DNA of 64,000 bases. Origin: Macondimonas sp045864775. GTDB taxonomy: Bacteria > Pseudomonadota > Gammaproteobacteria > UBA5335. The translations under genes and the position numbers were made by a program. This document shows, piece by piece, positions 17,137 through 26,304 of this stretch (the first letter of the stretch is position 1; each line of letters starts with the position of its first letter). Below the pieces are notes generated by a model. It searched no databases. It was given only the letters and a program-made list of their open reading frames with translations, and was not told the DNA's origin. The stretch is from positions 930,001 to 994,000 of the forward strand of contig BTVR01000001.1 in assembly GCA_045864775.1 (NCBI GenBank), given 5' to 3'.

Positions 17137-18047
17137 CGCTGGGCGGCGAGCCATTCCTCCATCGCCGTGCTCGTGCGGTCCGGCATCTGCTGCATGAAAA
17201 AATGGTTCCCCGGCATCATTCGCGCCTGTATCCGCGGGTTGAGCGTGTGCGCCTGACGTACGGCGGCGGGAATGAAGCGATAGGTGTGCTGACCGTAAAG
17301 AATGAGGGTCGGACAGGCCAGCCGCTGCACCGCGGTCCAAACGCCGCGGGGGAAGCCGGCAAACACCTGCGCCTCCATCCAGGGGGGGCACTTGAGCGTC
17401 AGGCTGCCATCCGGCAGGACGTTCAGCGCATGATCGACATAGCTGTGCAGCGCGTCTTCACGCCAGCCGGCGAACATACCGCGGTCGCGGAAATAATCGA
17501 GCGCCGCCGCCCGGTCCGCCCACGTCGTCGTGCGCCGCCGTGCCGCCATCGCCATGGGGTTGTAGCGGCTGAGCCCCGCGTAATACGAGGACGCCACCAC
17601 ACCGGCAAGCCAAGGCGGATAAAGCACCGGATCCAGCAGGATCAGTCCGTCGAAGAGACTGGGATAGCGCGCTGCCGCGAGCAGCGTCAACACGGCGCCG
17701 AAGCTGTGGCCGCAGCCGACGACCTGCCGGTCTTTCCAGATCCGGCGACGATGGTGCACCACCTGCGCCATGCGCTCGGCGCTGAGGTTCCATCCCGGGA
17801 AGCGATGGCCGTCGTCGCTGTCGCCATGGCCCTGGGTGTCGTGCAGACACAGGTCGCGCCGTTCGACGAGTGACTGCAACATAGGCCAGTAGGCCAAGCC
17901 GCACAGCCCGTTGCCATGTACGAAATGCAACAGGCTGGCGCGGCCACGCAGGAATTCCCGGCCGCGCAGTTCGGTTCCGACACCCACGGGATAGGACCAG
18001 ACCGTCCCCGGGATCACCCGTGGGGCACGCAGGGCGACTTCTTCCAT
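17130..18047 (-). CDS. Alpha/beta hydrolase fold protein
   Basis: 305 residues. The oxyanion-hole segment LLHFVHGNGLCGLAYWPML and the nucleophile elbow GHSFGAV (G-x-S-x-G) are clear. The acid is probably the aspartate in LLDPVLYPP or a later strand, and the catalytic histidine is in MPGNHFFMQQM near the C-terminus. No signal peptide, so cytoplasmic. The reaction is unknown (esterase, lipase or haloalkane-type hydrolase). It reads away from the ccoN promoter region, so its own promoter lies at 18050-18190. Confidence 0.85.
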   Translation of the reverse strand: MEEVALRAPRVIPGTVWSYPVGVGTELRGREFLRGRASLLHFVHGNGLCGLAYWPMLQSLVERRDLCLHDTQGHGDSDDGHRFPGWNLSAERMAQVVHHRRRIWKDRQVVGCGHSFGAVLTLLAAARYPSLFDGLILLDPVLYPPWLAGVVASSYYAGLSRYNPMAMAARRRTTTWADRAAALDYFRDRGMFAGWREDALHSYVDHALNVLPDGSLTLKCPPWMEAQVFAGFPRGVWTAVQRLACPTLILYGQHTYRFIPAAVRQAHTLNPRIQARMMPGNHFFMQQMPDRTSTAMEEWLAAQRY

Positions 18048-18191
18048 GAAGAGCCTCTTTCCGCAAGGAGACGATGTTTATCACAGCGCCAGACAAAAGG
18101 AAACCGCGGAGGTTACTGCGCCGGGAGATCGACGATGTGGATTGATCGTCCTTATCGGGCCGACACAGAGCATTGAAAACGGAAATCGGAC

Positions 18192-18205
18192 TTGATGCAG
18201 ATCAA
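18192..18205 (+). promoter_or_regulatory. FNR/Anr box of the cco operon (class II position)
   Basis: TTGAT-gcag-ATCAA is a perfect match to the FNR consensus TTGAT-N4-ATCAA. A GACAAT element at 18228-18233 matches four of six bases of a -10 box. The distance between the two centres is 32 bases, which puts the FNR site at -41.5 for a start near 18240, the classic class II activation geometry. The ccoN ATG is 77 bases downstream of the box. Confidence 0.88.
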
Positions 18206-18281
18206 GGTCCGCGCCGCGGCGGCGGGGGACAATTCACGCCGATATCCGCCTTATTTCATGCCGACAACAAGGATCTCCTCC

Positions 18282-19721
18282 ATGCAGGCAACCCATGCGA
18301 GCGAAACTTACAACGACCGCGTCGTCCGCCAATTTGCCATCATGACGGTCGTATGGGGACTGGTGGGCATGACGGTGGGCGTGTGGATCGCCGCCCAACT
18401 GCTCTGGCCGGCCCTCAATTTCGATCTGCCCTGGCTCGGTTTCGGCCGGCTACGCCCGCTGCACACCAATGCCGTCATCTTCGCCTTCGGCGGCTGCGCC
18501 CTGATGGGAACGTCGTTCCACGTCGTGCAGCGCACCTGCCACGTACGCCTGTTCAGCGACGGGCTTGCGGCCTTCGTGTTCTGGGGCTGGCAGGCGGTGA
18601 TCGTGCTGGCGGCGGTCACCTTGCCGCTGGGCATGACCCAAGGCAAGGAATACGCCGAACTGGAGTGGCCGATCGACATCCTGATCGCGCTGGTCTGGGT
18701 CGCCTACGCCGTGGTCTTCTTCGGCACCATCATCAAGCGGCGCGTCCCGCACATCTTCGTCGCCAACTGGTTCTACGGCGCCTTCGTCCTCACCGTGGCC
18801 GTGCTGCACATCGTCAACAGCGCGGCGCTCCCCGCGGGCTGGACCAAGTCCTATCCGGCCTACGCCGGCGCCGTCGATGCGATGGTGCAATGGTGGTACG
18901 GCCACAACGCCGTGGGCTTTTTCCTGACCGCCGGTTTCCTCGGCATGATGTACTACTTCGTGCCCAAGCAGGCGGAGCGGCCGATCTACTCCTACCGCCT
19001 GTCCATCGTGCATTTCTGGGCGCTGATCTCCATCTACATGTGGGCCGGGCCGCATCACCTGCACTACACCGCCTTGCCCGACTGGGCCCAGTCGCTGGGC
19101 GTGGTGTTCTCGCTGATGCTGCTGGCGCCTTCCTGGGGCGGCATGATCAACGGCATGATGACCCTCTCGGGCGCGTGGCACAAACTGCGCACCGATCCCA
19201 TCCTGAAGTTCCTCATCGTGTCGCTGTCGTTCTACGGCATGAGCACCTTTGAGGGGCCCATGATGTCGATCAAGACCGTCAACGCCCTTTCCCACTACAC
19301 CGACTGGACCATCGGACACGTCCATTCCGGCGCCCTCGGCTGGGTCGGCTTCATCACCATGGGCTCGCTCTATGCCCTCATTCCGCGCCTCTACGGCCTC
19401 AAGGAAATGTGGAGCGTGCGCCTGATCGAATGGCACTTCTGGATCGCCACCATCGGCATCGCGGCCTATGCCGGCTCGATGTGGATCTCCGGCGTCATGC
19501 AGGGGCTGATGTGGCGCGCCGTGAACCCCGACGGCACGCTGACCTACACCTTCATCGAAAGCCTGAAGGCGACCTATCCCTACTACGCCATTCGCCTGAC
19601 GGGAGGACTGTTGTACCTGATCGGCATGGGGATGATGGCCTGGAACGTCTACAAGACGATCCAGATGTCCCAGAAGAGCGCACCGACGCCGGTACTGCTC
19701 CCTGACGCCAGCCCCATCTGA
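18282..19721 (+). CDS. ccoN: cbb3-type cytochrome c oxidase subunit I
   Basis: 479 residues, 12 predicted membrane helices. Subunit I holds the low-spin heme b and the heme b3-CuB centre and reduces oxygen with high affinity. Histidine ligands are visible in LRPLHTNAVIF, in YGHNAVGFF, in WAGPHHLHYTALP and in HYTDWTIGHVHSGALGW. The ATG at 18282 is chosen over upstream in-frame codons: it has AAGGA upstream, and the upstream extension would run through the FNR box. First gene of the ccoNOQP operon, followed 21 bases later by ccoO. Confidence 0.97.
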   Translation: MQATHASETYNDRVVRQFAIMTVVWGLVGMTVGVWIAAQLLWPALNFDLPWLGFGRLRPLHTNAVIFAFGGCALMGTSFHVVQRTCHVRLFSDGLAAFVFWGWQAVIVLAAVTLPLGMTQGKEYAELEWPIDILIALVWVAYAVVFFGTIIKRRVPHIFVANWFYGAFVLTVAVLHIVNSAALPAGWTKSYPAYAGAVDAMVQWWYGHNAVGFFLTAGFLGMMYYFVPKQAERPIYSYRLSIVHFWALISIYMWAGPHHLHYTALPDWAQSLGVVFSLMLLAPSWGGMINGMMTLSGAWHKLRTDPILKFLIVSLSFYGMSTFEGPMMSIKTVNALSHYTDWTIGHVHSGALGWVGFITMGSLYALIPRLYGLKEMWSVRLIEWHFWIATIGIAAYAGSMWISGVMQGLMWRAVNPDGTLTYTFIESLKATYPYYAIRLTGGLLYLIGMGMMAWNVYKTIQMSQKSAPTPVLLPDASPI

Positions 19722-19742
19722 ACGCGCCGCAGGAGTCCAGTC

Positions 19743-20357
19743 ATGTCTCAGCAACACGAACACGTCGAAAAGAACATCGGCCTGATGGCCGTCCTGATCG
19801 CAGTGGTCATCAGCATCGGCGGCCTGGTGCAGATCGTGCCGCTCATCTTCAGCGCCCAGACCACGACACCCGCGCCCGGCGTCCTGCCCTATGGCCCGCT
19901 CGCGCTTGCTGGCCGCGACGTCTACACGCGGGAGGGCTGCTACAACTGCCATTCCCAGATGGTGCGACCCTTCCGGGCCGAGACGGAGCGCTACGGCCAT
20001 TATTCGGTCGCCGGTGAATTCGTCTACGACCGGCCCTTCCAGTGGGGCTCGAAGCGCACCGGCCCGGATCTGGCCCGGGTCGGCGGACGTTATTCGGACG
20101 ATTGGCACCGCCTGCACCTGAACAACCCGCGCGACGTGGTCCCGGAATCCAACATGCCCGGCTATCCGTGGCTCGCAGAGACGCTGGTGGACGGCCAGAC
20201 CATTGCGCGGCACATGCGCAGCCTGCAGACCCTGGGCGTGCCCTACACCGATGAACAGATCGCCGATGCCGGCGCCGCCGTCGCCGGGAAAACCGAGCAG
20301 GACGCGGTCATCGCCTATCTGCAGGGACTGGGCACGGCCCTGGCAGGCAGGAGGTAA
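19743..20357 (+). CDS. ccoO: cbb3-type oxidase monoheme cytochrome c subunit
   Basis: 204 residues. One membrane anchor (about residues 13-36) is followed by a periplasmic domain with a single heme motif CYNCH at residues 66-70, in the CcoO context EGCYNCHSQMVRP. The distal methionine is probably in ESNMPGYPWL. CcoO passes electrons from CcoP to CcoN. An AGGAGT site lies before the ATG. It is followed immediately by ccoQ. Confidence 0.96.
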   Translation: MSQQHEHVEKNIGLMAVLIAVVISIGGLVQIVPLIFSAQTTTPAPGVLPYGPLALAGRDVYTREGCYNCHSQMVRPFRAETERYGHYSVAGEFVYDRPFQWGSKRTGPDLARVGGRYSDDWHRLHLNNPRDVVPESNMPGYPWLAETLVDGQTIARHMRSLQTLGVPYTDEQIADAGAAVAGKTEQDAVIAYLQGLGTALAGRR

Positions 20358-20361
20358 AGCC

Positions 20362-20538
20362 ATGACGGTCGGAACCCTGATGGGTTTGATCACCGCGCTC
20401 ATGATGGTGGTCTTCGTCGGTGTGGTCATCTGGGCCTATGTGCTGCGCAAGCCCGCCGACTTTGACCAGGCGGCCCGTCTTCCCCTGCAGGAAGACGAGC
20501 CACAGGACCGAGATGCCGCACCGAGGAAGCGTCCATGA
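20362..20538 (+). CDS. ccoQ: cbb3-type oxidase subunit CcoQ/FixQ
   Basis: 58 residues with one transmembrane helix near the N-terminus (LMGLITALMMVVFVGVVIWAYV) and a short charged cytoplasmic tail rich in Asp, Glu and Pro. This is the usual architecture of CcoQ, which stabilises the assembled oxidase in the presence of oxygen. A strong GGAGGT lies six bases before the ATG. Its stop overlaps the ccoP start (ATGA), implying translational coupling. Confidence 0.9.
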   Translation: MTVGTLMGLITALMMVVFVGVVIWAYVLRKPADFDQAARLPLQEDEPQDRDAAPRKRP

Positions 20539-21443
20539 CCCGTTTTTGGAGTCTTTACATCGTCCTGCTCACGCTCGCCAACATCGCCGCTGCGCTCTGG
20601 CTGATCCGCTGGACCGCCAAGCCGCGCAAGGGGGAGCCGGCCAGTACCGACACGACCGGGCACGTCTGGGATGGTGACCTGACGGAATACAACAAGCCCA
20701 TGCCGCGCTGGTGGCTGTACCTGTTCTATCTCAGCATCGTGTTCGCGCTGATCTACCTCGCCCTCTATCCCGGCCTCGGCAACTTCCGCGGCTTGCTGGG
20801 CTGGTCGCAGGTGAGCGCTTACGAAAGCCAAATGACCACCGCAGCGCAGACCTATGGACCTCAGTTCCAGGCCTACGCGGCCACCGACCTCGTGGCGCTG
20901 GGCCGTAACCCGGAAGCGATGGACACCGCATCGCGGCTGTTCGCCAACACCTGCGCCGGCTGCCATGGGTCCGACGCCCGCGGCGGCCCCGGTTTTCCCA
21001 ACCTCGTCGACGCCGACTGGCTCTATGGCGGCGCTCCGGAAACCATCCGCGAGAGCATCCTGAAAGGTCGCAGCGGCATGATGCCCCCGTTCGGGCCGGT
21101 TCTGGGCGAGGACGGCATTGCCGAAGTGACGCAGTACGTGCTCAGTCTGAGTGGCCGGCCCAGCGATACGGTCAAAGCCGCCGCCGGGCAGCAGCGCTTC
21201 GCCACGACCTGCGCCGCCTGCCATGGCCCCGAAGGCAAGGGTACGCCGGCACTGGGCGCGCCCGATCTCACCGACCGCATCTGGCTGTACGGCGGCTCGG
21301 CCGACACCATTGCCCAGACCGTCCGGGGCGGGCGACAGGGACGCATGCCCGCCCATGAAGCCATTCTGGGGGCCGACCGGGCGCATCTGATGGCGGCGTA
21401 TGTCTATCATCTTTCCCATGGGGACGATGTCGCCAAAGAATGA
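20535..21443 (+). CDS. ccoP: cbb3-type oxidase diheme cytochrome c subunit
   Basis: 302 residues. Two N-terminal hydrophobic segments (about 5-25 and 60-78) with the CcoP signature DLTEYNKPMPRWW between them anchor the protein. Two c-type heme motifs follow: CAGCH at 140-144 and CAACH at 226-230. CcoP accepts electrons from soluble cytochromes or the bc1 complex and passes them to CcoO. The start overlaps the ccoQ stop by four bases. Confidence 0.96.
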   Translation: MTRFWSLYIVLLTLANIAAALWLIRWTAKPRKGEPASTDTTGHVWDGDLTEYNKPMPRWWLYLFYLSIVFALIYLALYPGLGNFRGLLGWSQVSAYESQMTTAAQTYGPQFQAYAATDLVALGRNPEAMDTASRLFANTCAGCHGSDARGGPGFPNLVDADWLYGGAPETIRESILKGRSGMMPPFGPVLGEDGIAEVTQYVLSLSGRPSDTVKAAAGQQRFATTCAACHGPEGKGTPALGAPDLTDRIWLYGGSADTIAQTVRGGRQGRMPAHEAILGADRAHLMAAYVYHLSHGDDVAKE

Positions 21444-21453
21444 GGATCTCGCC

Positions 21454-21771
21454 ATGATCGACGCACCGGAAAACATGGAATACCGCCTCGGCCCGATCGC
21501 TCAGGCCATGGCGGTGGTGCTCTGGCCGTCCTTCGTCAGCGCGGTACTGGCCACCGCTGCTTTCTTTTCGCAAATCGATCCCCACGTGCTGCATCTGGCC
21601 ACTTTCCCGGAATGGCCCATCAGCCGGGAACTGGGCTACACGGTGGGCTTTTTCATGTTCTGGGCGGTCACCACGCTGTCCAGCCTGTTCACGCTGATCC
21701 TGCTCAGGACGCCGGCAGGGCAACCCGCAGAAGGAACTGCGCCCGATATATCGAACCACGAGGCGCCATGA
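21454..21771 (+). CDS. Small membrane protein of unknown function inside the cco cluster
   Basis: 105 residues. An N-terminal cytoplasmic segment of about 25 residues is followed by one hydrophobic helix (VLWPSFVSAVLATAAFF), a short loop with FPEWPISRE, and a second helix (VGFFMFWAVTTLSSLFTLILL), then a polar tail. There are no heme or metal motifs. A GAGGATCTC ribosome site supports the ATG at 21454, and its stop overlaps the ccoG start (ATGA), so it is cotranscribed and coupled. It could be an accessory or assembly factor for the oxidase. It is not one of the standard ccoNOQP-GHIS proteins. Confidence 0.8.
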   Translation: MIDAPENMEYRLGPIAQAMAVVLWPSFVSAVLATAAFFSQIDPHVLHLATFPEWPISRELGYTVGFFMFWAVTTLSSLFTLILLRTPAGQPAEGTAPDISNHEAP

Positions 21772-23201
21772 GTACCGCTTCCTCTTCCCCTTCGCCGCGG
21801 CCGCTGCCCCCGACCGGCCCATCCGGTAGTGATTCGCCCTATGCCGCCCGCCAAAAGATTCACCCGCGCGAGGTCACGGGCATTTTCCAGAGGCTGCGCC
21901 GGATCACACTCGTGGCGATCCTGGGCGCCTTCTACACCCTGTGCTGGGTGCCCTGGGGCGACCGACAGATCATCCTGTGGGACCTGCCTGCACGGCGCTT
22001 TCACATCCTGTGGATGACGTTTTATCCGCAGGACTTCATTTTCGTCGCTGTCCTGCTCGTTCTGGCGGCGGTCACCCTGCTTTTCTTCACTGCGCTCGCC
22101 GGGCGGCTGTGGTGCGGCTACACCTGCCCCCAGACCCTGTGGACCGAGATGTTCCTGTGGATCGAGCGGCGCCTCGAAGGCGATCGGCCGCAGCGCCTCA
22201 AGCTGGACAAATCGCCGTGGACGCGCGAGAAGATCCTGCGCCGCGGCGGCAAGCACGTGATCTGGATCGCCGTGGGCCTGTGGACCGGCATCACGTTCGT
22301 GGGCTACTTCACGCCCATTCGTCAATTGCTGACCGAGCTGGTCCAGTTCCGTCTGGGCCCCTGGGAAGCGTTCTGGGTGTTCTTCTATGGGTTTGCGACC
22401 TACGGCAACGCAGGCTTTCTGCGCGAGCAGGTCTGCATGTACATGTGTCCCTATGCGCGCTTCCAGAGCGCCATGTTTGATCGCGACAGTCTGATCATTT
22501 CCTATGACGAACAGCGCGGCGAGCCGCGCGGCAGCCGGCGGCGTGACAGCGATCCCCGCTCGGCCGGGCTGGGCGATTGCATCGACTGCACGATGTGCGT
22601 GCAGGTCTGTCCGACGGGCATCGACATCCGCAAGGGTCTGCAATACGAGTGCATCGGCTGCGCCGCCTGCATCGATGTGTGCGATCAGGTGATGGACCGC
22701 ATGGGCTATCCGCGCGGGCTGGTGCGCTACACCACCCAAAATGCGCTGGAAGGCAAACCCACGCGCATCCTGCGACCCCGCGTCGTCATCTACGCCGCCA
22801 TCCTGCTGGTCGCCGGCAGCGTCACGGCCTACGCGATCCTCACCCGGCCGGGCCTGTCCATGGACGTGCTGCGTGATCGCAATGTGGTTTACCGCACGCT
22901 CGACGACGGGCGCATCGAAAACAGCTACACCCTGAAAATCAACAATCGCACCGAAACCGAGCACCGCTACCGCCTCGAGGCACGCGGCGCCGAGGGTATC
23001 GAAGTCCACAGCGATCCGGCCGTCATCACCCTGCCCCCGGGCGCCATCCGGCCGATTCCGGCGCGCGTCGACGTGCCTGCCAGCAGCATCGACGGGGCCC
23101 TGAATGTCGAGCTCATCCTCTACACCGTGGATGTTCCCGACGCGCCCGTCGTCCGCGAAGAAGCGCGCTTTCTGGGTCCGAAACAGGCAGGAAATCGATG
23201 A
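21768..23201 (+). CDS. ccoG: Cytochrome c oxidase accessory protein CcoG (polyferredoxin)
   Basis: 477 residues. CcoG is a membrane-bound iron-sulfur protein needed for cbb3 assembly and thought to reduce Cu(II). It has several membrane helices, WCGYTCPQ and CMYMCPYARF segments, and two adjacent [4Fe-4S] motifs starting at about residue 271 (CIDCTMCVQVCP and CIGCAACIDVC). The C-terminal periplasmic domain is immunoglobulin-like. The ATG at 21768 overlaps the previous stop; a longer in-frame extension to 21612 lies inside the upstream gene and is rejected. Confidence 0.95.
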   Translation: MSTASSSPSPRPLPPTGPSGSDSPYAARQKIHPREVTGIFQRLRRITLVAILGAFYTLCWVPWGDRQIILWDLPARRFHILWMTFYPQDFIFVAVLLVLAAVTLLFFTALAGRLWCGYTCPQTLWTEMFLWIERRLEGDRPQRLKLDKSPWTREKILRRGGKHVIWIAVGLWTGITFVGYFTPIRQLLTELVQFRLGPWEAFWVFFYGFATYGNAGFLREQVCMYMCPYARFQSAMFDRDSLIISYDEQRGEPRGSRRRDSDPRSAGLGDCIDCTMCVQVCPTGIDIRKGLQYECIGCAACIDVCDQVMDRMGYPRGLVRYTTQNALEGKPTRILRPRVVIYAAILLVAGSVTAYAILTRPGLSMDVLRDRNVVYRTLDDGRIENSYTLKINNRTETEHRYRLEARGAEGIEVHSDPAVITLPPGAIRPIPARVDVPASSIDGALNVELILYTVDVPDAPVVREEARFLGPKQAGNR

Positions 23202-23677
23202 AGACATCGTCGCCCTGGTACCGCCAGATGTGGCCCTGGTTGCTGATGCTGCCGCCGGCAGTGGCCCTGATGGGCGGACTGGCCACGCTGTGGCTGGCCG
23301 TCGAACACGCGGACAGCGTCGTGCCGGATCGCCTCAGCCGCGTCGGCGTGGCCGTGCAACCCGACTATGTCGCCGGCGCGACCGGGGCGGAGCTGACCAC
23401 GAATCAGGCCACCGGCCGCGTGCATCTGCGCGTCGAGGATGAGAGGGCCAGCAGGCCGCTCAGCTTGCGCTGGCTGCACCCCACCTTGCCGGAACGGGAC
23501 CGCATCAGTGTCCTGCAACCGATGGGCGCCGGCGAATACGAGGCGCCCTTCCCCGCTGGGCTGAACGAGGCTCGCTCGCTGCGGCTGGAGAGCGCAGCCG
23601 GCTGGGTCTTGGAGGGACGCTGGGTTCCCGGATCGGCCAGCACCCGGCTGGTCCCGCTGGTTTCCCGCGCCGGATAG
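23198..23677 (+). CDS. ccoH: FixH family protein (CcoH)
   Basis: 159 residues. One N-terminal membrane helix (WLLMLPPAVALMGGLATLWLAV) is followed by a periplasmic beta-rich domain ending with a GRWVPG strand, as in FixH. CcoH is required for stable assembly of the cbb3 oxidase. The start overlaps the ccoG stop by four bases, and ccoI begins three bases after its stop. Confidence 0.9.
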   Translation: MKTSSPWYRQMWPWLLMLPPAVALMGGLATLWLAVEHADSVVPDRLSRVGVAVQPDYVAGATGAELTTNQATGRVHLRVEDERASRPLSLRWLHPTLPERDRISVLQPMGAGEYEAPFPAGLNEARSLRLESAAGWVLEGRWVPGSASTRLVPLVSRAG

Positions 23678-23680
23678 CGC

Positions 23681-26137
23681 ATGGGCACGGCCGCTTGCTT
23701 CCACTGTGGCCAGCCGCTCCCGGCGATGGGCCCGCGCCATGAGGTCGTCCTGCACGGGCAAGTCCGACCGGTGTGCTGCACCGGTTGCGAGCTGGCCGCG
23801 CAATGGATCGGCGCGAGCGGCCTTGACGCCTACTACCGCTGGCGCACCGCGCCTGCGGCCGCGCCAGTGGAGACCGCGCATCTGGATCCCTACCGCGCCT
23901 ATGATCGTCCAGAGGCTCAGCGGACCTTCGTGAGCCCGCTCGCCGACGGCACTTGCGAGGCCGAACTGCTGGTGGAGAACCTGAATTGCGCGGCCTGCGC
24001 GTGGCTGATCGAAGGCGCCATGGGCCACGAACCCGGCGTCTCCCGAGCCCAGGTCAACGCCGCCAACGGCCGCGTACTGCTGCGCTTCGACCCCGCCCGC
24101 ACCCCGCTCAGCCAGTTGCTCGCGCGCCTGGCATCCTTGGGGTACAAACCCCACCCCCAGCGGCCGGGAGAGGCGCGCGCCCTGCATACCCGCGAGCGCC
24201 GTCAGGCGCTCAAGCGCCTCGCGGTCTCGGGCCTGGGCATGATGCAGGCGATGACCTACGCGCTGTCGCTCTATGGCGGCGACTTCAACGGCATGGACCC
24301 GGCCCATGCCCACTTCCTGCGTCTGGTGAGCCTGCTGATCACCACGCCGGTGGTGCTCTATGCCGGCGCGCCCTTTTTCCGGCAAGCCTACCGGAGCCTG
24401 CGGGTCGGCCGCATCGGCATGGACGTTCCGGTCGCCGTGGCGATCGCGGTGGCCTATGGCGCCAGTGTGCGCCATACCCTGGTCGGGGCAGGGACGGTCT
24501 ATTTCGACACGGTGTGCATGTTCATCTTTTTCCTGACCTTGGCCCGCTATCTTCAGGCCGCGGCGCGCGCCCGCGCAGGGGACAGCAGCGACGCCCTGGC
24601 GCGGTTGCTGCCGGACACCTGTTTGCGGGTCACGGCGGAGAGGCTCGAGACGATCACGCTGCAGGAGCTGACCGTCGGCGATGAGGTCCGGGTGCCGCCA
24701 GGCGCAGCGCTCCCGGCCGATGGTCGCCTCCTGGACGAGAGCGCCTGGATCGACGAATCGCTGCTTACCGGGGAGTCCGGTCTGGTGCGCCGCACCCGGG
24801 GCGAGTCCCTGATGGCCGGCAGCCTCAACGGCACCACCGCCCTGCGCCTCGACGTGACCGCCTGTCACACCGACACCACCATTGCCCACATCGGCCGGCT
24901 GCTGCGCCGGGCGCAGTCCGAACGTCCGCATCAGGCAGCACAGGCCGATCGGCTCGCTGCGGTCTTTGCGCCGACGGTGCTGTTGCTGGCCGCTGCGAGC
25001 GCCTGGCTGTGGCGCGCCGACCCCGCCCAGGCCATGGACGTGGCCTTGGCGGTGCTGGTCGTGACCTGCCCGTGTGCGCTCTCGATCGCCACGCCGACCG
25101 CGCTGGTGGCAGCCAGTGCGCAATTGCTTTCGCGAGGGGTCGTGGTGCTGCGCGCCGCTGCGCTGGAAACGCTGTGCGGCGTTCGTCACGCGATCTTCGA
25201 CAAGACCGGCACGCTGACCATGGGCCAGCCTCGGATCGCCCGGCTGGAGGTGCTGCGCGCGGAGCTGAGCGCGGATCAGATCCGGGCGCAAGCCGCTGCC
25301 CTGGAGCGAGCGGTGCATCATCCGCTGGCACGCGCGTTCACCCACGATGGGCTCCAGACAGCATCCGCAGATGAGGTGCGCCTGGTCAGCGGCGAGGGCG
25401 TCGAGGGAAAAATCGACGGCCGGCTGCTGCGATTCGGGCGCGCCGGGTTCACCTCGGCCCTGTGGGCGTCACCTGCCCCCGCCGCGCCGGCGGACGACGC
25501 CGCGAGCTGGCTCCTGCTGGGGGACGCGTCGGGCCCGCTCGCCTGGTTCGGCATCACCGACCCCGTCCGGCCCGATGCGGCTCAGGCCCTGGCCGAGCTG
25601 CGCGCCCTGGGCATCGACAGCGAGATTGCCAGCGGTGACGCAGCGGCCGTGGTCCAGGCGATTGCCGTCGCCGTGCAATGCCCGAAGGCCCAGGGGCGCA
25701 TGCGCCCCGACGACAAGCTGGCGCGGCTGACCGCCCTCCAATCCGAGGGAGCGACGGTGTTGACCGTGGGCGACGGCGTCAACGACGCGCCGCTGCTGGC
25801 CCAGGCGGACGTTTCCATCGCCATGGCGGGCGGTACCGCCCTGGCTCAGACCAGCGCCGATCTGATCCTGCTCCGCGACCGCATCGAGCGACTGCCCGAA
25901 ATCGTCCGAATCGCCCGGCGCACCCGTCGCATCATCCGCCAGAATCTGGCCTGGGCCCTGGCCTATAACGCGTTGGCCGTGCCCCTTGCGGCCATGGGAT
26001 TGATCACGCCCTGGCTGGCCTCCCTGGGCATGTCGCTAAGCTCGGTGCTGGTGGTCCTCAACGCGCAGCGCCTCTACCGGCCGGCACGCGCCGCGTCCGA
26101 TCCCAGCGCGGATGCCGCCCCGGTGCAACCCTCATGA
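23681..26137 (+). CDS. ccoI: Copper-transporting P1B-type ATPase for cbb3 assembly
   Basis: 818 residues. The N-terminus has two cysteine pairs (CFHCGQ and CCTGCE) typical of CcoI, then an HMA domain with NCAACAWLIEG. The membrane CPC motif lies near residue 463, the phosphorylation site DKTGTLT near 507, and the hinge GDGVNDAP further on. CcoI exports Cu(I) to the periplasm for the CuB centre. A degenerate GxDGK-like nucleotide loop and eight membrane helices fit P1B ATPases. The stop overlaps the ccoS start. Confidence 0.95.
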   Translation: MGTAACFHCGQPLPAMGPRHEVVLHGQVRPVCCTGCELAAQWIGASGLDAYYRWRTAPAAAPVETAHLDPYRAYDRPEAQRTFVSPLADGTCEAELLVENLNCAACAWLIEGAMGHEPGVSRAQVNAANGRVLLRFDPARTPLSQLLARLASLGYKPHPQRPGEARALHTRERRQALKRLAVSGLGMMQAMTYALSLYGGDFNGMDPAHAHFLRLVSLLITTPVVLYAGAPFFRQAYRSLRVGRIGMDVPVAVAIAVAYGASVRHTLVGAGTVYFDTVCMFIFFLTLARYLQAAARARAGDSSDALARLLPDTCLRVTAERLETITLQELTVGDEVRVPPGAALPADGRLLDESAWIDESLLTGESGLVRRTRGESLMAGSLNGTTALRLDVTACHTDTTIAHIGRLLRRAQSERPHQAAQADRLAAVFAPTVLLLAAASAWLWRADPAQAMDVALAVLVVTCPCALSIATPTALVAASAQLLSRGVVVLRAAALETLCGVRHAIFDKTGTLTMGQPRIARLEVLRAELSADQIRAQAAALERAVHHPLARAFTHDGLQTASADEVRLVSGEGVEGKIDGRLLRFGRAGFTSALWASPAPAAPADDAASWLLLGDASGPLAWFGITDPVRPDAAQALAELRALGIDSEIASGDAAAVVQAIAVAVQCPKAQGRMRPDDKLARLTALQSEGATVLTVGDGVNDAPLLAQADVSIAMAGGTALAQTSADLILLRDRIERLPEIVRIARRTRRIIRQNLAWALAYNALAVPLAAMGLITPWLASLGMSLSSVLVVLNAQRLYRPARAASDPSADAAPVQPS

Positions 26138-26304
26138 ACTCGATGTTTCTGCTCATTCCCCTGAGCCTCGTGCTGGTGGCACTGGCCGTCGCTGCGTTTT
26201 TCTGGGCCGTCCACAGCGGTCAGTTCGATGATCTCGACAGTCCGGCGTACCGCATGCTGATGGACGACCCGCCGCCCTCGGGTCCCGAGGAAGACAAGCC
26301 GTGA
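26134..26304 (+). CDS. ccoS: cbb3-type oxidase assembly protein CcoS
   Basis: 56 residues. One transmembrane helix (FLLIPLSLVLVALAVAAFFWAV) is followed by the CcoS signature HSGQFDDLDSPAYRMLMDD. CcoS is needed for cofactor insertion into the oxidase. The ATG overlaps the ccoI stop (ATGA), and its stop overlaps the following ATG, so translation of the block is coupled. Confidence 0.94.
   Translation: MNSMFLLIPLSLVLVALAVAAFFWAVHSGQFDDLDSPAYRMLMDDPPPSGPEEDKP

Noticed and set aside
15931..17391. Minus-strand open frame of 486 codons
   Set aside because: Covers the MFS gene on the opposite strand; no domain and extreme Gly/Arg/Gln content.
18450..20429. Minus-strand open frame of 659 codons
   Set aside because: Antisense shadow of ccoN and ccoO, with the same composition artefact.
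23120..25345. Minus-strand open frame of 741 codons
   Set aside because: Antisense to ccoH and ccoI, both certain by motifs.
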